The position numbers were made by a program, and so were the translations under genes. 64,000 bases of DNA from Romanomermis culicivorax (taxonomy: Eukaryota; Nematoda; Enoplea; Mermithida; Mermithidae), in the NCBI GenBank assembly GCA_963922205.1, contig CAWUHX010000247.1, positions 62,001 to 126,000 of the forward strand, written 5' to 3'. Below, in pieces: positions 22,914 to 35,132 of this stretch. Every line of letters begins with the position of its first letter. Position 1 is the stretch's first letter. The notes beneath the pieces were generated by a model. It was given only the letters and a program-made list of their open reading frames with translations, searched no databases and was not told where the DNA came from.

Positions 22914-25900
22914 TTAATACAAAAATACATTGTGCTGTTGCAAATTTGGATTTTTATCCAACTTTAAAATATGCCTAAATTGATCGATGGTCGGCCGACG
23001 ACAAATACGACAATTGAACGGTGATTTGTCGCCTCGTTCCCAAACTGGGGCCAATTTGCCGGCCCAACAACGTAGGCAAGGTAAGCGCAATAACAGTTTA
23101 GCGAAACGACCGGGTTCGTTACTATACGCCGTACGACAATATTCTTCCAAATGAGTGTAGATTTTTTCGCGAATATTTTCAATGTGGCACGACGATTTTA
23201 GATTTTGATGATCTGTGGTGAGAAACAGAAATGTCTTGCGAATTTTTTCAAGAAAAATTTGCACTCTCAAAGTTACCCGGATTTAACAGAATAATCGTCC
23301 GCAAGCAGCTTATTTCTGTTTGATCGATTTTCAAATTTTTAAATTTGTGGATCAATTCTTCATTGATCGATTCCGCCATCGATGATGTTGACGGGTCGAA
23401 ATTATTGGAAAATGCCACCAAAGTGAGTAAATTTAGTTCGTACCATGCTGAAAATCAAAATAATATCATACTATATCATATACTGTACTTTTTTGCTCAC
23501 AATTAAAAATTAATAAAACTTGATCATCCAATGGTAGATCCAAAAAACCGGGTATCATTTTAGAAAATTCCACCAACCGCCCAACTTCGTCGTTGTAATT
23601 TTCGGATGCACTCTGCAACGAAGGAGGAAAAGATATGAAATTTTGCAAAGTACAGTAACCACTCAAAATTTTTACCAAATTTCTCCCGAAACAACAAACT
23701 TCCGCTTCCAAGATTCTTTCGCCAATCAATGAATGATGATGATCATTGACCATAGTTGTACTGCTTTCGGGCATTTCACCAACTTCGTTGCTAATTGGCA
23801 AAGATTTTTCACTTCTCATACGCTGTCGTTCTTCCTGAACTGCTGAAAATAAGCGTGCAAAATTGAGCTCATTTGCATAATTTATAGGTAAATTTGCTAG
23901 ACTACCTTCCCGTTTCATGCCCATGGACAGGCATTTTTGGTAGCGGCAATATTGACACCGGTTCCGCTGCCTTTTGTCGATCAAACATTGTCGAGTGTCG
24001 CGGCAACTGTACGACAAATCTTTGCGCACTGTACGCTTGAAGAAACCTTTGCAACCTTCGCAGCTACAGTAAGAAAGCTGAATTTCGATTCACAAGTACA
24101 TGGTCTTGGTTTTCAGATAAGTTTTCAAAATTTTCTATTCTCCTGGATGTTTTTCTGCATTGGTTCGAACAACTTCAGCAGCTGCCCTGCAGGTGGTGAG
24201 GTAGGTAGCATACAACATTCCACCTCATCCAGTCCACAGGTTCTCAACTCATCCATTTTTGTTATGGCCTGTTTGGGATAGTTGCACCCAACTCGACATT
24301 GGCCAGTGGTGGGACAGCTCTGGCGACACCCAGGAAGGCCTTCACCACTGGCGACCATAGCAGGGGCCCCTGTTGCTGAGAGGATTGTTATATGGTAGCA
24401 TGCAACATTCCACCCGTAGGATTGATGTTTCATCTGATCCACAAATCCCTAACTTGTCCACTTTTGTTGAATCCTAGTTGAGATATCCCCAGCCAACCCA
24501 ACATTCGCCAGTGAAAAAACATCTCTGGCACCACCCAGGAAGCCCTTCACCACTTGTGATGATACCAGGGGCACCTATTATTAAAAGGGTACGGATGTTG
24601 TATGGTATCACACAACATTCCACCCATAGGATTGATGTCCCATCGAATCGATGGGTTCCAAATCCGACCATACTGCCCTGCAGTTGTATTGCTGTATGGT
24701 AAGTAACATACATCATTAGACCTTTAGGATTGATGTTGGACCCAATCAATGAGTCCTAGAGCCAGTCATTTTTGTTGAGCCCTAGTTGGGATGGTCACAT
24801 CTGATCCAACATCGACCAGAAGTGGGACAGTTCTGGTACCATCCAAGAAGCCCTTCAGTACTGGTGACAATACCAGGTGTCCCCAGTTCTCCAAGGAGAC
24901 AGGGGTGTACAATTGTAACATGCAACATTCCACATGAAAGACTGATATCTCATCCAATCCATGGGTACCGAACCTGGCCATTTTTGTTCAGTCCCTGTCA
25001 GGCTAGTCACATTGATGAGTGGTGGGACAGCTCTGGCACCACCCACAAAGCCCTCCGACACTGATTACTGTACCAGGCGCCCCTGTTGCTCCAAGGAGGA
25101 GGGATGTAGTATGGTAACATGCAATAGTTCACCTGTAGGGTTGACGTTTCATCCAATCCACGGGTGATAAAACCTGGCTTTTTTTTGTCCTGGTTGGGAT
25201 GATCACACCTATCCGACATCGACACTGATGACCATACCATGCGCCCTTGTTGTTCCAAGTGGGACGGATGGTGTATTATAGCATACAACATTCCATCCGT
25301 AGGACTGATGTTTTACCCAACCTATGGGAGTGCTTGCCGGAATGGTCACAAGTGGCTGGAGAGCTCCCTGGGGCGCCTCCCTGGAAACCCTGTTATCAGT
25401 GCAGTTTCCTGGCGAAATTATTCCAGCGGCATGTGTCCTTATGCTCGAGTCAGACCGTGCTGCCCCTCTTGGCCAACTCCAATCGGACTCCATGTCCGAC
25501 TAAATCCCGTCCTTACAGGTACCCTAGTCGGATTCACAGATTTTTTGGCATTCGACCAACAAACGCCCATTTTACCTATGAACTCCGTAATGTTTGCCCG
25601 ACGCCCTATCACCGCATATGCTGCAAATGTGTTTGGGCACTCCTAGCGGATGTCCCGGTGGATAAAAGTTGACCGGCGCCGGTTGATGTTGATCATTGCT
25701 GATCGATCGATTATCATTGTAGAAAAATTGTTGATCGGCAGCACGAAAATTATTGATTTGTTGTTGTTGTGGTTGATTTGGCAAATCTGAATTATTAGCA
25801 CTTGTTGTTGTTGCTGTTGTTGTAGAATCGGCTTCAAATTTAATTAATAAAGATTTAATCAACAACATATCGATTTTGTAATGTGTGAATAAGAATGGCG

Positions 25901-28026
25901 GTTGGGAAAATGTGGAACAACAACTACAGACCGAAAATTCAAACCGTATCCTAATTTCCATTCCTGGTAACCTGACACCATTTCTGGAAAGATTTTCCAC
26001 AAATTACTGTTGTGTGTAGCTCTTAAAACGTTGAATATATGTGGAACAGGGTTGCTGAAAAATTTTTATAAATGTGGTCTAGTTTCGAAATTTAGGTCAC
26101 TTTTGGAAAAAGGGTAAAATGACGAAAATTTGAGGAAATGACCAGAAAAGAAAAATGTGAAAAATTGAAAAAAAAGATTCAGTTCAAAAAAAAGATTTGG
26201 CTCAAAAAAAAAGAAAAATAGAAGAAAAACACGAAAAAAAATCCAAAATTAACAGAGAAAATTAGTATAAAAATCGAACTTTCCAAATTTTAAAAACATA
26301 TATTTAAAAATCAGTTTAAAAATTCTCAATCTTTACTACAAAATCTTACAATTTTGTTGTAAATTCTACTGATTAAGGACTGAAAAACCTACGATATGTT
26401 TAACTTACTCATATATTATAATAATCCTATAGTACAAAAAATCGCAATTTTGGTAAATTTTGTTGGGCGAAAGTAAACTACTACGACCGAAATGGACGTA
26501 AACATTCGACGAAATATGGAAAAAACAACCCTTCGACCTTGAAAATTTTTTCTTTTTTTTATGAAACCGGTAGTTTTATTATTGTTTTTTTTTGTTAATT
26601 TATTTTCTTCGCAAAACGACGTATATGATGTAAAAAATTATGCACAAATTGTTGTTGTTTTTTTGCGAGAGAAAAAATGAGAAAAAAACATCAATATAGT
26701 GAAACTATAACTAATCTTGAATTTTTGAACTAATGAACTAATTATCAACTTAAGAGCTAATTTTATTGGACCATAATTCAAAAAAACGTGAAAATTCTTT
26801 GCTGATGAATTTTGAAAAATTATAATTCAAACAATTAAAACATGACACTCGCGAAAACTTGTCAATGTGAAAAAGGATATATATCAACAAAATTGTAAAA
26901 AAATTCAATAATTAAAATTTTAGAAAAATTAAAACTGAAATAATGGTTATCAACAACTAAATTCCTATTCATTAATAACAAATTATGTCAAATAGTGATA
27001 ACCGTAGAGTTTAATAAAGGCACACTTGAATAATTTATTTTTAAAATGTTAACAGAGGTGATTATATAAGTTTAAAAAGCAACATATTATGTCTTATCTT
27101 AAAATACAAAAAATATCCTTAAATCAATAGACACTATACATTTTTAATCATAAAATTAATTAATATAAACATTAATGAAAAATAAATGAACAAAATTAAT
27201 AATATTAATAAACGTAAAAATTTATATTAAAACAAATAAATATATTAACCTTTATTAATAAATGTCAGTTGAGGTATTACTGCTAGATGCTAAAAATAAA
27301 ACTTGAAATACATTGAATAAATCATAAAAATATTAATATTAATAAAAAAATAAATGAACCAAAAATTTAATAATGTTAATAAACATAGAAATTTATAATA
27401 TTAAAAAAAACAAAAAAGTATATTAACTTTTTTTAATAAATGTCAGTTGAGAGTTTTTATTGCTAGATTCTAAAAATTAAACAATAAACACTTCAAATTG
27501 ATGGTTTAAATTAAAATTTGAGATTTAAGGCTTATTATGTTCTTAAAGTGTACTCATAAAAAAATTAATAATGAAAAATTAAACAATATCATAAATTTGC
27601 CTAACAATAGTGCCAAAAGCATTGCTAATACTTTGAAAGAAAATTTTTAATTTAATGTTGGGAATTTAACAAAAATTTTAAAATGTTAGAATTTTCAATT
27701 TAGAAGCATTTTAATTGAAATAAAATTTCATTTGAGACTATAAATAATCCAAAGTACTTGTTTTGGACAGCTTCAAATAATAAATCAATTTGAAGACTAT
27801 AATGAACTAATGCTAATATAAGGTCGCTAAAAAATGAACAGCTAATGTACTAATAAACTAATAAATTATGAGCTTGTGTCCACTAATTACCATCATTAAT
27901 TAGCCAAAAATTAAAATCGTCGTTTAAAATATCGTCTTCGTGGTTCAAAAAATTGTCGAAAAATTCGTTATTATTGATATTATTAGCCGTAATAATCGTC
28001 GTCGTCGTAGAACTTTCGGCTTCCAT
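22914..28026 (-). CDS. Retinoid X receptor-type nuclear receptor (NR2B), 432 aa
   Basis: Seven exons on the minus strand: 27,891-28,026, 25,576-25,831, 23,906-24,063, 23,676-23,842, 23,501-23,612, 23,277-23,447, 22,914-23,212. They sum to 1299 nt with every phase kept. The acidic, Asn/Thr/Gln-rich N-terminus is followed by the DNA-binding domain: first zinc finger [15 protein letters not shown]-box CEGCKG, second finger with CRYQKC. Its near identity to RXR, not to other receptors, decides the call. The ligand-binding domain keeps [10 protein letters not shown] and LEEYCR....[12 protein letters not shown]. The family binds DNA as hetero- or homodimers in the nucleus. Odd points: after LLLRLP the helix 10-12 region is rewritten (four extra Cys), and the AF-2 position reads FRHILKL without the usual Glu. 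Intron 2 (25,575-24,064), between the two zinc fingers, carries a satellite array. Confidence 0.93.
24190..25340 (-). repeat. ~200-bp satellite array inside the RXR intron
   Basis: CAACATTCCACCYRTAGGA or close variants recur at about 24,208, 24,401, 24,619, 24,921, 25,124 and 25,287. Between them lie CCAGTGGTGGGACAGCTCTGG and CAGGGGCCCCTGTTGCTC-type blocks. Units are diverged and partly truncated. A single unit is found at 1460-1625. Orientation is arbitrary. Confidence 0.75.
26000..27890. other. AT-rich remainder of RXR intron 1
   Basis: Long A/T runs. A ~185-bp partial duplication (AATAAATGTCAGTTGA at about 27,260 and 27,438). No exon or element supported. Confidence 0.4.
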
Positions 28027-28599
28027 AATATTTTAACAAATTTTATTTTTGTTGCAACAAAATATTTTTCATTCAACCAACGCCGCTATCATCAAATTGA
28101 CCCTTCTAAAAACTAGTTTTTACATTATATGTTATGTAATTTTCAAATTAATATTAAAAGAAAGGTCAATTTCAAGGTCGAATTTTCGCCCAAAATTGGC
28201 GACAGGTGGATAAAAGTTTAGAATTTTAGAACGCTAAAATCCGCGATGTCTACGTTTTTGCGTAGAAAAATGCGCCAAAAAATGTCGTTTTCCCTTTTTG
28301 GGAATTAATCCTACGAGTCGCACGGCCCTTTCTAATTACCAAAAAAGAGTCGGAAATGCAGGTCACGTGACCCGGAAGAGTGTTCTACTAATTAACGAAA
28401 CTTCAAAAATTTTCCGCAATATCCTACAGTAATCTTTCTTCAGAAATTTTGATAATCAAGTGACAAATTTTATTTTAGGCTTACTGTATAGCGCAGCTAA
28501 ATCGCAAATTTACAAGAAAATTTTTCAAAAACCCACAAAAATGAAAACTACAAAAGTAAAATATGGAAACTTTTCCTTTTTGTGGTGGTATTTTTGTTC

Positions 28600-29960
28600 A
28601 AGGACGGTCGGTCGAAAATTTTTCTCGCCTCCTGTACGACGTAAAAGTTCATTTTATATTTTTGAAACCAGGCGTCGGATGATACAAAATTTCTTTTTGT
28701 GGAGAGAGAAAAAATTCATATAGTCATTTTAGGTCAAGGATGATGAAATTATAAAAATAAAATTTTGAAAACTAATTGTGAAAAAGTGACAACAAAAAAA
28801 TGAGAAAATTCTCCATATTTTACTCTATTTGCAACAAAAATTTGCATAATTTTCATGCAAAAATTAAAGCATTACAATATGTACAATTTTTTTATAGCAT
28901 TACGTAATAGTTGGTTAAATTTTTTTTTTTGAAACCAGGCGTCGGATGATACAAAATTTCTTTTTGTAAGCGAACAAATTTTAGGTCATCATGATTGAAA
29001 TAAATCAACACTTTGAAAAATAGCTGTGAAAAAGTAACAGAAACTCAAAAAATAGAAAATTCTCTTTATATTTACAACAAAAATTTGCATAATTTCTATG
29101 CAAAAATCACACCATCAGGATTACAATATGTACTGCATTTTTATTACTTCAAGCATTCGATTGGTCGTCGATGAAAAAAATTCCAAAAAGTTCCTTTTTT
29201 TTAAAACCAAGTGTTAGATAATACAAATTTTTTTTATTGAAGGGACAATTACTTTAGGTCAAAGTAGAAACATAAAAGTTTAAAAAATAATTACGAAAAG
29301 TAGAAAAAATTCAAAAAAAGAAGAAAATTCTGTATATTTCACATTATTCACAACAAAAATATGCATAATTTTCATGCAAAAATTATATTAGCAATTTTAC
29401 AGTATGTACTGTCTTTTTATAACTGCTCGCATTTGATTGGTTGTCAAAAAATTTAAAAAAAATTGAAAAAGGTCATTTTCTAGAAATCAGGCGTCGGATG
29501 ATACAAAATTTCTTTTTACAAGCGAAGAAATTGAAATGACTTAAAATTTGAAAACTAATTCTAGAGAAAAGTAAGAAAAACTAAAAAATAATAAAATTCT
29601 CCATATTTTACTCTATTTACAACAAAAATTTGCGCAATTTCTATGCAAAAATTACATCATCAGTATTACAATATGCACTGTTTTTTAATCATTCTTCGCA
29701 TTTCGCTGGTTGTCAAAGAAACATAAATGAAAATCCGAAAAAGTTGCTTTGAATTTTTGAAACCAAGAATCGGATGGTACAAAATTTCTTTTCATAAGCG
29801 AAGAAATTTTAGGTCAAGGTTGAAATAATAGAAAAATTTGAAAAATAATTGCGAAAAAGTAAGAAAAACTCAAAAAAAGAGAAAATTCTTCATATTTTAC
29901 TCTATTTACAACAAAAATTTGCATAATTTCTATAAAAAATTATATAAACATCACTATTAC
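28600..29960. repeat. Five ~275-bp tandem units between RXR and the C2 gene
   Basis: ACCAGGCGTCGGATGATACA or variants at 28,668, 28,934, 29,206, 29,486 and 29,761 (steps 266, 272, 280, 275). Each unit also has ACAAAAATTTGCATAATTT, ATTACAATATGTACTG and a GATTGGTCGTC-like block. The last block also occurs in the final exon of the C2 gene at about 29,993, so the array seems to have grown from that gene's 3' end. Confidence 0.8.
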
Positions 29961-32480
29961 ACTATGTACTGCCTTTTTATCGTTGCTCGCATTTGATTGG
30001 TCGTCGAAAAATTGGGTGAGCAACAACCGAGAAATTTTTTGGTCGTCACCGGCGTAGTCGTCGCTTTCGTCGTCGTTGTAAACTCGTCTTCCTCATTATT
30101 ATTATTATTATTATTGCCTTCCAACGAACCGTAAAACGTCAACATTGTAACTTTGTGTACGGCTAAATGTTTATATTTACCGTAGGAAGGCGATAGTAAA
30201 AAATACCAACCGTCGATTTGCTGAATAAATTTATCATGTTCACACAGTTTTGAAAATTTCAAGTGTAAACTAATACTTGAAGTGTAAAGTGATATTATTA
30301 TTGTGAAGTAATATTAGAAGTGTAAATTCAAATTTGCAGTGTAAAGTAATATTTGTAGTGTAAAGTGATCTTTTAGTTAAAAGTAATATTTGTACTGTGA
30401 AGTAAAATTTGTAGTGTGAAGCATTATTTTTATTCTAAAGTAATATTTGCATTGTAGAGTAATATTTGTAGTGTAAAGTAATATGAGCAGCGTAGAGTAA
30501 AATGTGTACTGTAAAGTATTATTTGTTGCGTAAAATAATATGTGTAGTGTTGAGTAATATATGTAGTGCGAAGTAATATGTGTAGTGTAAAGTAATATTT
30601 GTATTTTAGAATAATATTCTTACTGTAGAGTAATTTTTTTCGGGTAGAGAAATATTTGTAGTGTAAAGTAATATTTGTAGGGTAAAGTACTAATGTATTG
30701 TAGATTAAAATGTGTTGTGTGAAGTAATATGTATAGGGTAAAAGTAATATTTGTAGTTTAAACTACTATTGTATTGTAGATTAAAATTTGTAGTGTAAAG
30801 TAATATGTGTAGTGTAAAGTAATATTTGTATTGTAGAGTAATATTTTTAGTGTAGAGTAATATTTCTAGTGTAGAGTAATTTTTGTAATTTAAAGTACTA
30901 TTGTATTGTAGATTAAAATTTGTAGTGTAAAGTAATATGTGCAGTGTAAAATAATATTTGTATTGTAGAGTAATATTTCTAGTGTAGAGTAATATTTGTA
31001 GTGTAGAGTAATATTTGTAGGGTAAAGTACTATTGTATTGTAGATTAAAATTTGTAGTGTAAAGTACTATCTGTATTGTAGAGGAATATTTTTAGTGTAG
31101 AGTAATATTTGTAGTGTACAGTAATATTTGTAGTTTGAAGTACTATTGTATTGTAGATTAAAATTTTTAGTGTAAAGTAAAATGTGCAGTGTAAAATAAT
31201 ATGTGTAGTGCAAAGTAATATTTATAGGGTAAAGTACTATTGTATTGTAGATTAAAATTTGTTGTGTGAAGTAATATGTGTAGGATAAAGTAATATTTGT
31301 ATTGTAGAGGAATATTTTTAGTGTAGAATAATATTTGCAGTGTAAAGTAATGAATGTAGTGTAAAGTAATATGTAGTGTAAAGTATTATCTGTGGTGTAG
31401 ATTAATATGTGTAGTGTGAAATAATATTTGTATTGTAAAGTAATATTTGTATTGTAAAGTAATATGTGTAGTGTAAAGTAATATGTGTAGTGTAAAGTAA
31501 TATTAGTATTGTACAGTAATTTTTGTAATGTACAGTAATATTTGTATTGTAAAATAATATTTGTAGTGTAGACTTACTTTTTTGGAGCGCGCCAAATGAC
31601 CGACGGTGAAAGACATACAACCTAGGAATACGCTACGTCTGCGGAAAAATAATTGGTTTACACCACATATGCTAATTAGGTAGTAGGCGCTCACTCGAAA
31701 GACGTCGGTCTATGCCACATGGAAATTAGAATCCTTTTGTCGCGATCTTCGGGTAACAATTCTCTGAATAGACCTTTGAATTTACACTAGAAGATTCATC
31801 ACTTTACACAAAAAATTTACATCGTGAAAGTTTGGTTGTAAACCGGCTTATTGCTAAAGCAAACTTGCTCCGTTTTACACTGAGTACGTTTTTCGTCGTC
31901 GGGCACCAAGCAAACCTGCGTAGGATAGAGTTTACACAAAAAAAATTTGAAGTCGATTTACACTGCATACTCTGACGTAACAATTACAACAGGACGATCC
32001 GTCGGGCGGTATTAAATTTCTGGCTTGGTCTACTAAAACAATGTAAAATGATTTTTGAAGTATTTACCCCGAAAAGTGCAATCTCACTCGTTATAGTTAA
32101 TAGACGCCGTTGTAACAAAAGACTAATGTACAATTCGCCTACAAAAAATCGAAAAGTGTAAAGCAACATCACACTACTTTACACTCTACACTACCTTTAA
32201 TCCCGAAATGCTTTAAACCGTGTAATAAACGTCGCATTTTATTGGCGTTTTCGTTCATGGCCGCCGTCGACGTTTTTTCTTCGCCGCCGGCGCTCGACGT
32301 CGACGACGACGAAAACGTCGCCGGCGCTTTAAACCGCGGATTCGTTTTCGGGAATTTATTAGGGCTAGGCGAGGGTGGAGGCGGCGGCGCGGTCGCCGAT
32401 TTCGTAGCGTAGTCGTCGTTTTCGTCCCTGTAACGTTTTTTGTTGTTAACGTTGGTCGGTGAAGCGGAACGTGATATCAT
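29957..32480 (-). CDS. C2-domain protein of the RGS3 / nematode RGS-7 type, without RGS domain (295 aa)
   Basis: Exons on the minus strand: 32,195-32,480, 32,088-32,138, 31,971-32,032, 31,821-31,915, 31,695-31,763, 31,578-31,638, 29,957-30,220; 888 nt, all phases kept. Residues 1-95 are basic/Pro-Ser rich and end LKHFGIK. Residues 96-about 230 form a C2 domain: GELYISL, LTITIDQARNLIP, CYVRVCLVPD..RTQCKT, PVYNQTF, RILISMWHR, FLGCMSF, DGWYFLL, YKHL. The GCMSF...GWYYLL pattern is characteristic of RGS3-type C2 domains (recognised from family knowledge). A poly-Asn and Thr-rich tail ends at 29,957. The C2 loops lack an obvious full set of Asp ligands, so calcium binding is doubtful. The RGS half expected in this family is not downstream; a separate RGS gene lies upstream at 35.1-41.8 kb. 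A longer form spliced past 29,957 cannot be excluded. Confidence 0.82.
30285..31568. repeat. ~19-bp minisatellite (AGTGTAAAGTAATATTTGT) filling the last intron of the C2 gene
   Basis: About 1.28 kb of the 1.36-kb intron consists of degenerate units of the form AGTGTAAAGTAATATNTGT, with a sub-family containing TACTATTGTATTGTAGATTA. On the coding strand it reads ACTTTACACT. The open frames crossing it are low-complexity artefacts. Confidence 0.9.
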
Positions 32481-33478
32481 TCTAGAGAGGGAATATGAGA
32501 GAAAGAACGAGGAAATGGCGTTTATATATAATGACTAATAATGGAACATAAGGGAATGTTTATACAAGTTTAATTAAAAATATGCTAATTAATTAAGTAA
32601 ATAAAATTGTGTGCGGGACGGCGGCGTACTTTTTATAATTAGTCGCCCGGGGCATTTTATTGTTATCGTAGAGGAAAATTTACTCCCATAGGCCATATGT
32701 CCATCGAATTTCTAAAAAAAATTTCTACGGTTTGTGAAACGTAAAAAAAATCTGCTGCAAAAGAATTAGTGGAATTTTCTGGAAAGAGCTATTATTGGGA
32801 TATTAATGAGCCGGAATTCTAAAAAAAACTTATAGCTCATGCGAAACGTGAAAAATCGGGTTCAAAAAAATGAGCGAAATGTACAGGTTGAGGAAAAATA
32901 TCGATTTATCCTACAAATGAAAGGAAAAAATGACCAAACATTGTACACGCGCCCAGGGACGCCATCTGGCGACGCTTTTCTATGGATAGATATAAAAAGT
33001 ACAGTATACCGATATAGTGTACAAAAGTCGACACCATCATATATACTGTAGCACTTTCAAGGACAACAAAACAACAACAACAACCAGAAAATTGTTCATT
33101 TAGATGGAAAATAATTTTTTCCTTCGTGCAGACTAATTTACATAAAAATTAAGAAAAATGACGACCGTATATAGCATAGCACAGGAGATGACCATAGAGA
33201 AAAATATACACCTGCCGATCTGCGTAACAGACGCGTGTCCATCTAATGGTCAACATGAGGGGGGAAAAATCTCGAGTGACCATTCCACTTAATGGGAGGT
33301 CAGAGGGTAAATATAATATACCATACATAATTATTTCCGTTCCTTTCTTTGGGCAGAAAGGCGCAAAATTAATTAATGAGAACATTGTGTAAAGTGTCGT
33401 TTTTTAGCTAGTGTAAAGTAAGTTTATTTGACCCCCAAAAAAATAAACTAAAAATAAATTTTGCGGCTTTTCAGCTCT
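32481..33478. other. Intergenic, ~1 kb
   Basis: Upstream of the C2 gene start and downstream of the unrecognised minus-strand gene. No element or gene supported. Confidence 0.4.
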
Positions 33479-34728
33479 TCAAAGTTCGCTCTTCCGGCCA
33501 AACCTGGCTAAAAATTTGTTGACGTCGGCGACGGTCGGCAAAATTAGTTCGTCTAAATAATGAAGTGTAAAGTAGAGGAAAAATTTATGGTGTAAAGTAA
33601 AATTTCTACCGTCTTCTTCCGCAAAATGCCGACATTGTTCCACAACGCCGGGCAACATTTCCAACATTCTCTCCTTTCCCGGGTGTTCGACGCCGTGTTT
33701 GGCTAAACAAAAACGTGGGAAAAAAATTACTTTACACTCACTTTACACTAAAGCCATTCGATATTTACTCAAATTATCCAACGATTTATCTATATCTCCA
33801 TCTTGAAATTCGTCCCTTCTAAATCGGTGGACTATTATTGGAGAAAAAAATTACTTTACACCGGGATATTTTGCGACTAAAAAATAATCATCATACAAAT
33901 GCCGAAAATTTCGTCGCAAATTTTTTCATTATCTCGGTGGTGCGAATGGCCGGGCGGTAGGGGCTTCGTTCGTTTACATTCGTAGACCTGCAAAATTTAT
34001 GTATAGTTGTAAAGCGCTTTTCAGTAGTGTAAATTTTCACTTGGAAGGCGGCCAACGTGAAAAGTAGTGTAATGTAGTATGGCACGAACATTTTGATGTG
34101 TAGCATATACCTGAAAAGTTAATAAGCTAGAGTTAGGTGTAAAGTTGTTCTTATCGTTCTTAAATTTGAGTTATATTTTAACTGAAACATGGCACTCCAA
34201 AAATATTTTTTGATTGAGTGTAAACTACCATCCTCGTTATTTAACAAGTTTTGTTTGAACTGCTTTACAATGAAGCCGGTCAGATTCATTGAAAAAGAAT
34301 GCTTTACACTCTTTCACAGGTTGTAAACTGATTAATATCTGCTTTGTTAAAAATACTGATAAGTTTGACATTAAATATCCAGATTACAATTCAAATTTTA
34401 TTTATATCAAGTCGCAGTTCTATGATATTACACTAAAGTTGAGTGTAAACTAAGATTATTGCCAGTAAATTGTAAAGTAATAATTTCGTCCATGTGCCTT
34501 CTTCTATACAACTATTTTTGAAATTACTATTACCTGTCTAAGCTGGACACGATAATGGGAATGGCTGGAGCGCAAAATTCTAAAGAATAAAAAGGTTATT
34601 ATCCTAATGCACTTTACACCCGATAATAAAAATTTGATTAATGATGTTGGAAAAATACGAAAATTTTTCTACCCCGAGCGAAAAAATCGTCGCGTACAGT
34701 TTCGAAAAAAACACTTTTTCTCTACTGG
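33479..34728 (-). CDS. Unrecognised protein, five to six exons, 5' end uncertain
   Basis: Exons on the minus strand: 33,897-33,987, 33,769-33,831, 33,610-33,702, 33,479-33,552 (stop TGA), joined by introns of 57-65 nt with consistent phase. Two possible upstream exons, 34,673-34,728 and 34,534-34,579, also fit in phase but their frame is weakly supported. The protein is hydrophilic with stretches such as DEIFGIFHRFRRDEFQDGD, KERMLEMLPGVVEQCRHFAEE and a C-terminus FLARFGRKSEL. I do not recognise the family. The RFG-RK ending resembles an amidated RFamide peptide site, but no signal peptide was found, so this may be chance. It lies between the RGS and C2 genes on the same strand. Confidence 0.5.
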
Positions 34729-35132
34729 CTAGATAAAAGATGTTATCTAAAAGTCAAATAGCCGTAAAAGTTTCTCCTGTTTGTTGATGGAAAAGCATTA
34801 CTAAGCAGGTTTCTAGTCCAGGTGTTTATGAAGATTTTTTACTTATTTATTCACACAGAGAGCAACCAGTTAATGTTTCGCTAGAGTGATAAAAGTTTAC
34901 GGAAAAAAACTCCTACTTTTTGGCGCATGGTTTTGTTTTTTTCCAAAATTGTAAAGTTGTCAAATTTGACGGACTTTACACTTTACAATTAAGGCATTTT
35001 TAACATATGGTTACAAACTCAAAGTGTAAACTGAAAAAAATGATGCAGCATGATAAATTTTCCAATATACATTTTTTCGGGTAGTGTAAATTTTTTTTTA
35101 TTCATGAGTTTACAACACAACGTAAAACATAT

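Noticed and set aside
25239-25672. Plus-strand frames of 135-141 codons
   Set aside because: They run across satellite units and antisense to RXR exon 25,576-25,831.
30285-31568. CRISPR-like array
   Set aside because: Repeats are degenerate, contiguous and without unique spacers, in a eukaryotic intron.
31402-31620. Tyr/Leu/Thr-rich minus-strand frame
   Set aside because: Reads through the 19-bp minisatellite of the C2 gene intron.
33897-34579. Alternative frame with IPIIVSSLD and IMKKFATKFSAF
   Set aside because: It looks protein-like but meets an in-frame stop in the next exon (33,769-33,831), whereas the other frame keeps phase to the stop at 33,479.
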